64,000 nucleotides of DNA from contig JAOAJK010000007.1 of assembly GCA_026414225.1 (NCBI GenBank), positions 21,851 to 85,850 of the forward strand. Direction: 5' to 3'. The notes under the pieces were generated by a model. That model was not told where the DNA came from, made no database searches, and saw nothing but the letters and a program-made list of their open reading frames with translations. Source of the stretch: Thermoplasmata archaeon (lineage in GTDB: Archaea > Thermoplasmatota > Thermoplasmata > Lutacidiplasmatales > SKW197). The translations under genes and the position numbers were made by a program. This document shows, in pieces, positions 1 to 9,775 of the stretch (positions are counted from its first letter, which is position 1; every line of letters starts with the position of its first letter).

Positions 1-1533
1 ATTGCAAAGTTTCTTACAAAGAATTATGTTGTGGCTGATGAAGGTGCGGTGGCACCGATTCTTAACGGAAGCAATCTGATGGCTGTCGGGGTTGTGGAGG
101 CAGAGGAAACCATAGAGGAAGGCGATGAGGTCATTGTGCTGGATAATCTGCGGAGACCCCTAGCAGTAGGGGTTGCAAAGATGGATGCTCAGGAAATGCT
201 GAAAATAACTGAGGGAGAAAAGAGAGGCGTGGCGGTGAAGGTGCGATGGAAGGAGGGCTGGAGGGAACCCAGAATCCTGAAGGATACTATCACCGGCTGG
301 AAGCGGATTGCGGAGGGAAGCAGGGGAGTCCTGGCAAAAAGGGAAGAGATGGCTGTGAACTTCATAAAGAGTGTGGTGGGCAAATACAACAAGCCAGTAG
401 CGGTGTCCTTCAGCGGCGGGAAGGACAGCATGGTCACCCTGCTTCTGGTGCTGAAAGCTGGGCTGAAACCCAAGATTCTGTTCGTGGACACGGGACTTGA
501 GTTGCCCGAGACAGTGGAATATGTGAAACAAACTGCCGGGAAATTTAATCTGGAATTGCTGGTCGACACGGCTGGCAACTCATTCTGGGAAAATCTAGAG
601 CTCTTCGGACCACCTGGCAGGGACTTCCGATGGTGCTGCAAACTCTGCAAACTCGGGCCTACGGCCAGATTGATAGCAAACAATTTTCCGGGTGGTGCGG
701 TCGTCTTCATAGGGCAGCGGGTTTATGAGTCCGAGCAGAGGGCGCAGAAGGGGAGTGTATGGGATAACCCCTGGGTGCCTGGACAGATAGGGGCTTCGCC
801 CGTCCAGTACTGGAATGCCCTGCACATCTGGCTTTACATCATGCTCTCCGGTGTTGAAATCAATCCCTGGTATGCGGAGGGAATGGAGCGGATAGGGTGC
901 TATCTCTGCCCCGCCTCAAGTATCGGTGACTTTTACATAATCAGGAAAAAGTTCAGGGAATTTGAAAAATGGGAGAAATACCTGAAGGATTATGCACTGC
1001 GGCACAATCTCCCTGCAGAATTTCTGAAGTACGGACTCTGGCGGTGGCGAAAGCTCCCGCCCGGAATAAAGGAGTATATTGGGGGTGTTGAAGTAAGGCA
1101 GGTGGAGAAGGGGATTGAGTTACGGCTGGCTGATAGTTACTCTCCGTGTGTTGGAGGGTATAGAATAGAAGGGGTCTACAACACGAAGTTTGAGCTTGCC
1201 CGCATTGAAAATCTGCTGAATATCATTGGCATTCCGAAATGTCAGGAGGGAATGTGTGAGATAGATTTTGCACAGGTATTCGCGGAAGGGGCAATTGCTG
1301 TGAAGGGTAAGGATGAGCAGGAAATGCGTGGCAATCTGGAAAAACTTCATGCTGTGATAATGAAGGCCGTTTCGTGCGTCAGATGCGGAATCTGTGCCAG
1401 CAGGTGTCCTCAGGGGGCAATCACCGTTGATGAAAAAGGGATAAAGATAGATGCGGGGAAATGCGGGCACTGCGGCACCTGCCTCCAGCCCTGCCCGGCG
1501 GTGGTTTATAGACAGGACACGGAGGTCTGGTAA
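1..1533 (+). CDS. PAPS reductase/ATP-PP superfamily protein with N-terminal PUA-like region and C-terminal 2x[4Fe-4S] ferredoxin domain (5' partial)
   Basis: PP-loop motif SFSGGKDS; CxxC pairs (WCCKLC, GCYLC); C-terminal CVRCGICASRCP...CGHCGTCLQPCP. Frame is open from base 1 (IAKFLTKNYVVADEG...), so the GTG at 31 is probably not the true start. Confidence 0.85.
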   Translation: MAKFLTKNYVVADEGAVAPILNGSNLMAVGVVEAEETIEEGDEVIVLDNLRRPLAVGVAKMDAQEMLKITEGEKRGVAVKVRWKEGWREPRILKDTITGWKRIAEGSRGVLAKREEMAVNFIKSVVGKYNKPVAVSFSGGKDSMVTLLLVLKAGLKPKILFVDTGLELPETVEYVKQTAGKFNLELLVDTAGNSFWENLELFGPPGRDFRWCCKLCKLGPTARLIANNFPGGAVVFIGQRVYESEQRAQKGSVWDNPWVPGQIGASPVQYWNALHIWLYIMLSGVEINPWYAEGMERIGCYLCPASSIGDFYIIRKKFREFEKWEKYLKDYALRHNLPAEFLKYGLWRWRKLPPGIKEYIGGVEVRQVEKGIELRLADSYSPCVGGYRIEGVYNTKFELARIENLLNIIGIPKCQEGMCEIDFAQVFAEGAIAVKGKDEQEMRGNLEKLHAVIMKAVSCVRCGICASRCPQGAITVDEKGIKIDAGKCGHCGTCLQPCPAVVYRQDTEVW

Positions 1534-1553
1534 TCTCCTTATCTGGCAAACAG

Positions 1554-3776
1554 TCAGTATCTCAAAATCTCATCGAATCGTTGCTCGATTATTCTTGTCT
1601 TCTCCTTTTCAAGGCCACCAGGTGTCATTTCAACTATCAGTGTGCTTCCCGAGATTGAATTCTCATCATCAATCGCCTTCAGGAAGTCAACCACAGCCTT
1701 GAATTCATTTGAGAGAAGTGCGTTTGAAAGGGCGTCGAAGAATACAAGTCCGTGGGTCTCCCGCATGAAATCCAGAATTGTCTTCAGAACCTCGAATTCC
1801 ATCCGGGAGGGGCGGAGCACATTCTCGTATCCCTCGGACTCGGTAAACCAGTAGATTTCTGCGTCCGTGAGCCTCGGGTCTTCCCTGAGCTTTTTCGGGA
1901 AATTTTTCGTGATGATGAGGGCTTTTCTTCCTTTAATCAGGTTCCTTATGATATCAATTGTGGTGGAATTGGTTTCGACGAGGTAGGAACGCCCGAGCAC
2001 TGGCTGAAAACCAGCGGTCACCTCTCTCACAGCAATGTCCTCCTGCTTATCCACAATTTTGCTGAACAGCGTGCGGAACACGGCTGCATCCTTCTTGGAG
2101 AAGGTGTTCAGGTCTGCGGTAACCAGCAGCGCGGTGCTGTTCTGCATCACCTTATCAATCACCGTCTTGATAAAATTCATCACGGCTTCAATCCCATTGT
2201 AGAGAGCCATCAGTTCAATATCATCGATTACTATCAACCCGCCTTTTGCTTCACTGAGGAAGTTGGAGATTTCATAGGTGATTTCAAAATCAAGGCGCCT
2301 TATATCGTATCTCGCCTCCACAGAGTAGCTATCGGTGAGGTACGCAAAAACTGCCTTCTCAAGTCCATGCGATTTCTTCAATCGCTCAGGGTAGCTGGTA
2401 GTCATGATGAGGACCCTATCCTTCTTCAGAAACTCTGAGGCAGAGGCATAGGCCAGCTTTACATTGTTTGTGTTGAGGAAGCACACCTCTCCGTCCCCGA
2501 CTTTGATAACTTCTGCCGGGGGTTTCTCCGGTTTATCCTCGCGGGCTTTTTCTGGCTGTGCTTTCGGTTTCCCCTGCTGGGTGAAAGAAGTATAGCTTGC
2601 AATCTTTCTGAATGATTCCAGGTATTTCAGGGTCTCAACATACTGCTTCCGCTTGAAGGCGATGGTTGCCTGCTTCAGAATTGCAGCCAGATTTTTGACA
2701 TTTGCTCCTGCATACTTTTTCTCAACCAGCACCCTGCCAAGGTCTGCAATCTCTCCGTGGATTCTCGCATTCATCTCCTCAAGCAGCTCTCCTTTAAACT
2801 TTTCAAGCTCAGAGGGTGTGGCAGTGTATCTGAAACGTTCATACCTCTCCTTCTCATCCCTCATGTCAAGCCCGTATCTTTCCATTGCAGTGAGCACCCG
2901 CTCAAATTCGTCCGCACTCTCCTTCTTCTCTCCGGGTTTTGCAGCAATTCCCAGCATCTCCCGCAGGTTGTCGTAGATATTCACCGCCTCTATGATTTCC
3001 CGTCTCCCGATGCAATCCCTCGCCTCCATCAACATCTTTCTCTCCCTGCTCATGTTGGTCCCGTGTTTCTCCAGCAATCCGATTTTTCTCTCTATGTTTT
3101 CCAGAAGTTCATTCAACTTCTTCACATTCGTTTCTCTCAGAAGGGCAATCGCATCGTTCAGATACTTCAAGGCGGTTTGAATATCCCCCTTCTTCGCAAA
3201 CTGGACGCCCTGGGCTATGTAGGACCTCGGTGCGGAGAGTTCGGCCTCGAGCCGCGTGCCCGCGGTCATCAGAGCTTTTGCCTCCGCCGTTTTCAAGCTA
3301 AGTTCCTTGTCAGGGGTGAGGGATTCAGGCGTTCGGGGCGGTTCGGGCACGGCCGCAGGGGTCTTCGGCTTCGTGACCTCCCTCACATACTCCACCTTCT
3401 CCACAACAACCTTCGGTTCTTTTTTCTCGGCACTAACCTCTGGTTTTTTGTCGGGAGGAGGAACCGGTTTCTTCTCTTCTCTGACCGGTACTGGGGCAGG
3501 TCTGGGGGGTTTCTCTTCAATCTCGAGTTCCGAGAGGTCAAAGATACTAGCGTCTCCGGATTTTTGAGGAGGGGTTTCGGGCGCGGGTTCGGGAGCTTTT
3601 GCTGAATCTTTGGAAACTTCATCGCCAATCACGGAGGAAAGCAAGTCGTCCAGCGCCTTCTTTTTGTCCTCAACCGTTACAGCAAAAAACTCAAGGTCAA
3701 CACCGCAGCTGGGGCATACCGTGTCATTTTCCCCCACTTCCGAATCACATGCCATGCAAACCCTTTTCTTAGCCAT
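1554..3776 (-). CDS. Zinc-ribbon protein with helical central region and tandem C-terminal DUF835-like domains
   Basis: N-terminal CMACDSEVGENDTVCPSC; Pro/Glu-rich linker; two repeats of the form 'LIVIDDIELMALYNG...' and 'LVFFDALSNALLSNE...'. Confidence 0.8.
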   Translation of the reverse strand: MAKKRVCMACDSEVGENDTVCPSCGVDLEFFAVTVEDKKKALDDLLSSVIGDEVSKDSAKAPEPAPETPPQKSGDASIFDLSELEIEEKPPRPAPVPVREEKKPVPPPDKKPEVSAEKKEPKVVVEKVEYVREVTKPKTPAAVPEPPRTPESLTPDKELSLKTAEAKALMTAGTRLEAELSAPRSYIAQGVQFAKKGDIQTALKYLNDAIALLRETNVKKLNELLENIERKIGLLEKHGTNMSRERKMLMEARDCIGRREIIEAVNIYDNLREMLGIAAKPGEKKESADEFERVLTAMERYGLDMRDEKERYERFRYTATPSELEKFKGELLEEMNARIHGEIADLGRVLVEKKYAGANVKNLAAILKQATIAFKRKQYVETLKYLESFRKIASYTSFTQQGKPKAQPEKAREDKPEKPPAEVIKVGDGEVCFLNTNNVKLAYASASEFLKKDRVLIMTTSYPERLKKSHGLEKAVFAYLTDSYSVEARYDIRRLDFEITYEISNFLSEAKGGLIVIDDIELMALYNGIEAVMNFIKTVIDKVMQNSTALLVTADLNTFSKKDAAVFRTLFSKIVDKQEDIAVREVTAGFQPVLGRSYLVETNSTTIDIIRNLIKGRKALIITKNFPKKLREDPRLTDAEIYWFTESEGYENVLRPSRMEFEVLKTILDFMRETHGLVFFDALSNALLSNEFKAVVDFLKAIDDENSISGSTLIVEMTPGGLEKEKTRIIEQRFDEILRY

Positions 3777-3929
3777 GCCTTCTGCTGGTAGTAAGTAAAG
3801 AGGAGTATATAAAATATCTGATTGTGAAATCTGGATTTAATGAAAACATAATACAGTGGGTTTGTTGGAATAGAAACAGTTATAAATATGTGTAGGTATT
3901 GGTTATAAAAAGTTCTGAAGAGGAACAAC

Positions 3930-4790
3930 ATGCCTGATGAGGTGCTCTACGACCTGGAAAAGAAAATTCAGGAACTGAATGCGGAAGCAGAAAGGTACAG
4001 GCAATTAAGGGATAATCTGAATGCCGAGGCGAAGAGATGGGTGGAGGAGCGGGACAGGCTAAACAACGAGGCCAAGAAGCTAGCAGATGCAGCCAACGAA
4101 CATAAGAACAAGCGTGAGGAGTACAATATCAAGGTGAAGGAAGAGAAGTTGGAGAGGGAGAAGTGGAATAAGAAGACGTTTGAGATTGCAGATAAAATCA
4201 GGATGGCAAAACGGAAGAAGATGCCAAAAAATGGCGACCCCATAGCCAAGTTGAAGAAGGAACTGAAGGAACTTGAGTTCAAGCAGATGACCTCCGTACT
4301 TTCCAGGGAGAAGGAAGAAGAACTCATAAAATCAATAGCTAGATTGCAGGCGGAGATCAGGAAGCGGGAGAAGGAGATAGAGGAAGATGAGGAGATCAAG
4401 GCCCTCACAAAGGAGTATGAACAGGCAAAGGAAGCGGCCGAGCGCCACCATAAACTTGTGAACGAGTATGCAGAGATTGCGCAACGAGAGCACGAAAAAA
4501 TGGTGGAACTTTTTTCAAGGGCAGATGATTTAAGGAGACAGGCGGACGAAGCCCAAGAGAAATTTGTGAAGGCAAAACTGGAGGCGGATGAAGCCCATCG
4601 GAAGCATGTAGATAAGATCCGTGAAATCCACGACATTGAAAAGATGGTCCACGCCCTGAAGCAGAAGACGAAGAAGGAAGCAAAGACAGATGCGGATAAG
4701 CAGGCGGAAGAGATTTACCAGAAGTTGATGAGCGGGAAGAAAATTACCACCGAGGAGCTCATTATACTTCAGAGGGCCGGGAAGGCCTAA
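3930..4790 (+). CDS. Archaeal coiled-coil protein (COG1340-like)
   Basis: Almost entirely charged heptad-rich sequence with the N-terminal pattern typical of the family. Confidence 0.75.
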   Translation: MPDEVLYDLEKKIQELNAEAERYRQLRDNLNAEAKRWVEERDRLNNEAKKLADAANEHKNKREEYNIKVKEEKLEREKWNKKTFEIADKIRMAKRKKMPKNGDPIAKLKKELKELEFKQMTSVLSREKEEELIKSIARLQAEIRKREKEIEEDEEIKALTKEYEQAKEAAERHHKLVNEYAEIAQREHEKMVELFSRADDLRRQADEAQEKFVKAKLEADEAHRKHVDKIREIHDIEKMVHALKQKTKKEAKTDADKQAEEIYQKLMSGKKITTEELIILQRAGKA

Positions 4791-4796
4791 AATGCT

Positions 4797-5528
4797 CTAC
4801 TTCACCAGGGCCCGCAATTTCTGGGCATCGTTGAACATGCTTGTGTTGTTGAAGAAAACATATGCCTTCTCTCCATCCAGGCTTTTTATCTCGGATGCAA
4901 GGTTTTCCAGTTCATCCAGTGTGTAGGTGTGCCTGTATCTCTCCCCGCCATGCAATCGGAAGTAGTAATATTTTCCTGATACTGGCTTCTTCCGTGTGGG
5001 GTCCACGCAGTGATAAATTTCAAATTCTTCGCAGAGGGCTTTCACCGTCTCCTCGCTCCATTTACCCCGGTATTCCCAGAAAATCAGAAAATCCTTCGCC
5101 CTTATTTCGGCCAGGAAATTGCGGAGGTTTGCAAGATTTTCCGGGCTCTGGTTGAACGAGGGCGGGGACTGGAGCAGAATAGTATTTGAATGGAGTTCTC
5201 TTGCTATTTTTAAGGTGTGGTTCCAGGCACCGAGGACCTCCTCCGTGAGCTTGAAGTCCCCGTAATTGCCCTTTTTTTCTTCAGGAATCACAATCCCTGC
5301 CTTTGCGTAGGTGCTTCCTGGCCTGTGGGTAATGAACTGGTGGGCTTTAACTGCAAACTGAAAATCTGGTTTTATGGAGGTGACCTTCTGCCACCAGTTC
5401 TGGGCGGTCTTTTCCGGAATCAAACGGTAGAAGGTCTGCTGGATTTCAACAGCATCCAGCACCCCCACATACTTCTCGATACCAACTGGAAATCCACAGC
5501 ATCCAATGACGATATCCTCTGTTCTCAT
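4797..5528 (-). CDS. DUF72 (YecE-like) family protein
   Basis: IGCCGFPVGIEKYVGVLDAVEIQQTFYR...FQFAVKAHQFITH...YYYFRLHG; GGTGAGT Shine-Dalgarno before the ATG at 5528. Confidence 0.85.
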   Translation of the reverse strand: MRTEDIVIGCCGFPVGIEKYVGVLDAVEIQQTFYRLIPEKTAQNWWQKVTSIKPDFQFAVKAHQFITHRPGSTYAKAGIVIPEEKKGNYGDFKLTEEVLGAWNHTLKIARELHSNTILLQSPPSFNQSPENLANLRNFLAEIRAKDFLIFWEYRGKWSEETVKALCEEFEIYHCVDPTRKKPVSGKYYYFRLHGGERYRHTYTLDELENLASEIKSLDGEKAYVFFNNTSMFNDAQKLRALVK

Positions 5529-5558
5529 ACTCACCTTTCCATAATACACTGCCTTAAC

Positions 5559-8258
5559 TTATTTTTTTCTAAATGTGTAAAAAAGGGAGCAAACGGTGAA
5601 AAACAGCAGTAGAGAGGGTAAAACAGGAGGTTCAGAGGTGATTGCAACAGTAAACGAAACCTCAGTACTCGTGTTCCTGTCGTCCACGATAAAGCTAGAA
5701 ATAAGCCCAAAATCCCGGAGGGTTATCCTTATCTCATCGGTGGTGGTAGAGTGCAGGTCGTTGAGTTCAGCTTCGTAATAGCCAAATTCATCTGTTGTGA
5801 TTGACAGGTTCTCGTTGTTCGCGATGTTTGTGACCGTAATGGTGGCGTTAAACACGGGGTCTCCCGTCGCCGCATCCAGCACATAACCATAGACACTGTA
5901 TGGGGTCTCCAGCCTCCCGAATATCTGGAGTTCCTTTATGTGGTACCACTGGTTTGCAGAGTTGTAGGTGCCGGTAATTCTGAGGAATCTAGCAGGGGTA
6001 TCAATCTGGTCCCACTGCCAGCCCCTGTACTCTCCGGAGGTTTTGTTAACGACCTCCATCCATGTTTCGTTATCCCTTGAAACCTCTATTTTATACTGGT
6101 AGTATCTGTTATCCCCGTCCCACCAGTGGGTTTTGACTGCCCTGATTGTGTGATTGCATTTTAGGGCGATGTAGAGATACTCGCCCAGATTGTTGGCAGC
6201 ATAGTTGTCATCGTTATCGTCTGTCAGGTTGTTGGCACTGCTGCTTCCCCAGACCTTACCTTCGAATGCCAGGTTCCGTGTAAAAAACAGGGACCACAGG
6301 ACAGTCCGTGCATTTCCCCACAGGTCAGAAACTTCAAAGCTCAGGTTTTTCCAGCCCACGGAAAAGGAATAGGTGTTGAAGGAAACAGGGGCTTGCTGGG
6401 GTGTGTCAAAGAACCATTCTCTGGCGTAGGCGGTGTTCCAGCCACCGCTGTCGATCCTCCATCTGCACCCGGTTAGGAGGCCGGCATTTACATACGCAAA
6501 TCCAAATTTGACGGTGCCGGTTACACTTGAATTGTTCTGGGGAAAAGAGACACTCAGCGAGGCATTGCCGTACACCGGAGTAACCCCGAAGTACGCGCAG
6601 ATTCCCTCGTAGATTGCAAGGGCAGCCAAGGTCCGTTTCGAGTACTGGGAGACCATACCAAAATCAGTATCATTGGATATGAAGCAGACCTCCGTTAAAA
6701 TTGCGGGCATGTTCGTGTGGGCGAGCACATAAAGGTGGTAGCCGAAGTAGGGATAGTCCCCCTTTATCCCCCTGTCATAGGTACCGAGACGGGAAACCAC
6801 CTTTGCCTGCACATTCTGGGCAAGGCGCTTGCCTTCAACACTGTAATCCGTGTCCGAATTTGCATAGTAGAAGGTCTCGGTCCCTCTTGCGGTTCCTGTA
6901 GCGGAATTCATGTGAATGCTGACAAAAATATCTGTGTTTGCATTGTTTGCAATATCGCAACGCTGCTGGAGCGATACATCCGCATCCGTGGCTCTCGTGA
7001 GCGTTACGGTGGCACCTGCAAAGCTAAGCAACTCCTTCACTCGAAGGGCAATATCTAGATTAAAGTCCTCTTCATTCGGAAATCCAGAGCCATCAATTCC
7101 TGTTGCTCCGGTATCGCCGCCTCCATGACCGGCATCTATCGCGATTTTCTTGCCTCCGAGGGAAAGAGTTCCACCAAACATCTGGCTTATCACTTGCCAG
7201 ATACTCGGCACCTCATACCCCAGCGCCCACATCCCGGTGCCCTGCAGCTGCCTCTCAAAAACCAGGTTGAACTTAATTCCCAGGGACTCCGTGTCATCAT
7301 ACCAGCACTGGTGCCATACACCGTCTGCCTGGTAAGCATACCAGGGGGTACTCGAGGCATTGTGCCACTTTCGCGCGTAGTTCTGGGCGTTTGCTACCGC
7401 GGTTTTCATCACCACGGCTGTACCTGTGCTAGATGTGGGGGCGCCCGCACTGTCGCTAGCGCAGGGCCAGTCAAATCCGTAGAAGGGGAGGAGGAGAACA
7501 ATCTTGTTTCCAGGCAGGTAGTTGAGGTAGGTGTTCACCGTGTAGGTTAGGTCGTAGGTGTACCCCTCAAGCGGTGCCACAGGGCCGGTAGTCCCAGAGC
7601 CAGACCAGAAATAATCATAACCCATGATAAGGAACGCATCGAGACAGTTCGTGAGATTGTTGTTGCGGAACACATTGCTCCAGTCCACCGCAGGTGCACA
7701 GAGGCTCACATGATACTCAGAATTTGCGGTTTTGCATTTTGCGTAGAGTTTTTCCATGAAATTCTGGAGCAGCAGTTTGTTTGAAATTCCATTTATTGCG
7801 TTGGTAGCCCGCACACCCTCAAAGTCAATGCAGACACCATCGCAGCCATAGTTTTGCATCCTCGCGAATATATTGTTCACGGCAGTGTCCATATAGTTTG
7901 CAAGCACACTGTCTATGCTGGTTGAATTAAAACATGTGATTGTGAGCGGAACCTTGACACCGTTGGCGTGGGCCTGGCCTAGCAGTCCAGATGGTAGCGG
8001 GTGGGAGGCGGAGACCGTGCCTGTTGAGGATAAACTTTCACCGAACCATGATACATGGGTGAGCACTGCCCATTCCGGGCTGTAATTTGCGGAAGTCCAG
8101 TATGGGAGGAATCCGTAGATTGTGTGGTTTGCGGTTTTCCAGATGGGCTGGGGGAAAGGATGATTGGGTTCAGACGCTGGATTTGCCCGCCCGTCGAGTG
8201 CCGAAAGGAGGAGAACAGTGCAGAACAGGGTGCCCAGCACGGTCGGGAGTTTATTCAT
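5559..8258 (-). CDS. Secreted GH18 (YaaH/SleL-like) glycosidase + N-acetylmuramoyl-L-alanine amidase (Amidase_3) + discoidin-like + CarboxypepD-regulatory-like domains + C-terminal TM
   Basis: Signal peptide MNKLPTVLGTLFCTVLLLSALDGRA; GH18 motif DGVCIDFE; amidase zinc/catalytic motifs DAGHGG, NEEDFN, VSIHMNS, LTEVCFISN; C-terminal hydrophobic segment LPSLLLFFTVCSLFYTFRKK. Confidence 0.88.
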   Translation of the reverse strand: MNKLPTVLGTLFCTVLLLSALDGRANPASEPNHPFPQPIWKTANHTIYGFLPYWTSANYSPEWAVLTHVSWFGESLSSTGTVSASHPLPSGLLGQAHANGVKVPLTITCFNSTSIDSVLANYMDTAVNNIFARMQNYGCDGVCIDFEGVRATNAINGISNKLLLQNFMEKLYAKCKTANSEYHVSLCAPAVDWSNVFRNNNLTNCLDAFLIMGYDYFWSGSGTTGPVAPLEGYTYDLTYTVNTYLNYLPGNKIVLLLPFYGFDWPCASDSAGAPTSSTGTAVVMKTAVANAQNYARKWHNASSTPWYAYQADGVWHQCWYDDTESLGIKFNLVFERQLQGTGMWALGYEVPSIWQVISQMFGGTLSLGGKKIAIDAGHGGGDTGATGIDGSGFPNEEDFNLDIALRVKELLSFAGATVTLTRATDADVSLQQRCDIANNANTDIFVSIHMNSATGTARGTETFYYANSDTDYSVEGKRLAQNVQAKVVSRLGTYDRGIKGDYPYFGYHLYVLAHTNMPAILTEVCFISNDTDFGMVSQYSKRTLAALAIYEGICAYFGVTPVYGNASLSVSFPQNNSSVTGTVKFGFAYVNAGLLTGCRWRIDSGGWNTAYAREWFFDTPQQAPVSFNTYSFSVGWKNLSFEVSDLWGNARTVLWSLFFTRNLAFEGKVWGSSSANNLTDDNDDNYAANNLGEYLYIALKCNHTIRAVKTHWWDGDNRYYQYKIEVSRDNETWMEVVNKTSGEYRGWQWDQIDTPARFLRITGTYNSANQWYHIKELQIFGRLETPYSVYGYVLDAATGDPVFNATITVTNIANNENLSITTDEFGYYEAELNDLHSTTTDEIRITLRDFGLISSFIVDDRNTSTEVSFTVAITSEPPVLPSLLLFFTVCSLFYTFRKK

Positions 8259-8336
8259 TGATTTAAGTAGGTATCGGGAAATAATATATCTTTCGCCTAC
8301 CCAAAACCATATACCCCCCATATCCTTCTCCCTTCC

Positions 8337-9443
8337 ATGCCATCAAAACATTCTGAAAAGAAACTTGAAAAAAGTGCACTGGCAACAGTGAAGAATGCCC
8401 TGGCGGTAAAGAGGGGCGAAAGGGTCCTGATAGTTACAAATCCGTCAGAGGATGTGCTGGCGATTTCAACAGCATTGTATAGGGCATCTGCAGAGAGAGG
8501 TGCAAAACCGGTCATGTGCATCCAGCCGAGAAAGACCCAGGTCGACTTCATGGAGAAGATTGTAAGGAGGGCAATTGAAACGGAGCCAGAAGTTGTGATG
8601 TCTATTTCCGAGATGAAGCTGGGAAAGGATGAGGAAGCCCTTACAAATCCTTATGTGGTTAACGGTAAGGAATACACTCACATCTTCGATGCCTACATGG
8701 CAATGAAGAAAATTCGCACCATCTGGACGCCAGGGATTACGAGGAAGATTTTCGAGAGGGCGGTGGACATCAACTACGGGAAGATGGCAAGGGATGCTGA
8801 GAAACTGGCAAGGGTGTTCGAGGGAGCAGGGGCCGTGCACATCCAGAGCAACGCAGGTACCGATGTAGAAATTGGAATTGAGGGACGGAAACCGAAGAGG
8901 GATGATGGCAATTATCGGGTTCCTGGGACAGGAGGCAACATTCCTGCAGGTGAGGTCTATATCTCGCCGGCCATCGGAAAAACAGATGGAACAGTGGTTT
9001 TTGATGGGTCAATATCTACATACTGGGGAGATGTGGTCACAGGGAAACCCGTGCGGGTTGAATTCCGAGGAGGATATGGGGACACAATCACGGGTGGAAA
9101 TGAGGCCAGAATGCTCCAAAAAAGCATTGCCCTTACAAGGAAGAAGGTGAAGGAGCTGGAAAAGAGTGGAAAATTTGATACAAACAAGGCCGAAATTTAT
9201 CTGAAAAACGCTACCCACCTTGGAGAAATAGGTATAGGACTTAATCCCGCGGCGGTGATATGCGGCAACATGCTGGAGGATGAGAAGGTCTATGGCACCT
9301 GTCATCTAGCAATAGGTGCGAACTTTGACGAGGATGCACCCGCCCTTAATCACTACGACTGTTTGATCAAAAAACCCACAATCAGATTGCTTCAAAAAGG
9401 AGAATGGGTCCAGATAATGAAAAATGGGGTGCTGAAAATCTAG
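8337..9443 (+). CDS. M29-family aminopeptidase (thermophilic metalloprotease family)
   Basis: ALAVKRGERVLIVTN...; VPGTGGNIPAGEVYISP; HLGEIGIGLNP; CHLAIGAN. Confidence 0.88.
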   Translation: MPSKHSEKKLEKSALATVKNALAVKRGERVLIVTNPSEDVLAISTALYRASAERGAKPVMCIQPRKTQVDFMEKIVRRAIETEPEVVMSISEMKLGKDEEALTNPYVVNGKEYTHIFDAYMAMKKIRTIWTPGITRKIFERAVDINYGKMARDAEKLARVFEGAGAVHIQSNAGTDVEIGIEGRKPKRDDGNYRVPGTGGNIPAGEVYISPAIGKTDGTVVFDGSISTYWGDVVTGKPVRVEFRGGYGDTITGGNEARMLQKSIALTRKKVKELEKSGKFDTNKAEIYLKNATHLGEIGIGLNPAAVICGNMLEDEKVYGTCHLAIGANFDEDAPALNHYDCLIKKPTIRLLQKGEWVQIMKNGVLKI

Positions 9444-9449
9444 GAAAAA

Positions 9450-9623
9450 TCATTCAAAAGAGGCCTCAAACTCTTCCTGCAGGTCAATTACTACCTGTTC
9501 CAGCACCTCGTTTATAGAGTTGCTCTTGTACTCGCGGACACCACCTACTTCGCTCTGAACTCTCGCCAGGTAGATGTTCGCCTGTTTTATGAACTCCACT
9601 GTGCAGATGACTTCTTCTACCAT
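9450..9623 (-). CDS. 57-aa small protein absent from the supplied ORF track (below its length cutoff)
   Basis: MVEEVICTVEFIKQANIYLARVQSEVGGVREYKSNSINEVLEQVVIDLQEEFEASFE*; GGAGG Shine-Dalgarno 8 nt upstream of the ATG. Confidence 0.7.
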   Translation of the reverse strand: MVEEVICTVEFIKQANIYLARVQSEVGGVREYKSNSINEVLEQVVIDLQEEFEASFE

Positions 9624-9775
9624 TCGCAATGCCTCCAGCTTTGTTTTGTCTTTTCACCTATATCACTTAATGTATATATTTTTATTCCCTGCTTGTGATG
9701 GTAGCAATTTTTATATAACCGTATCCGTTTCGTAACACCAATTGCAAAAAAGTGCTACCTACCAGAGGTGAAAAA

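Noticed and set aside
2757-3605. 282-aa + strand ORF
   Set aside because: Antisense to the DUF835 zinc-ribbon gene; no recognisable domain.
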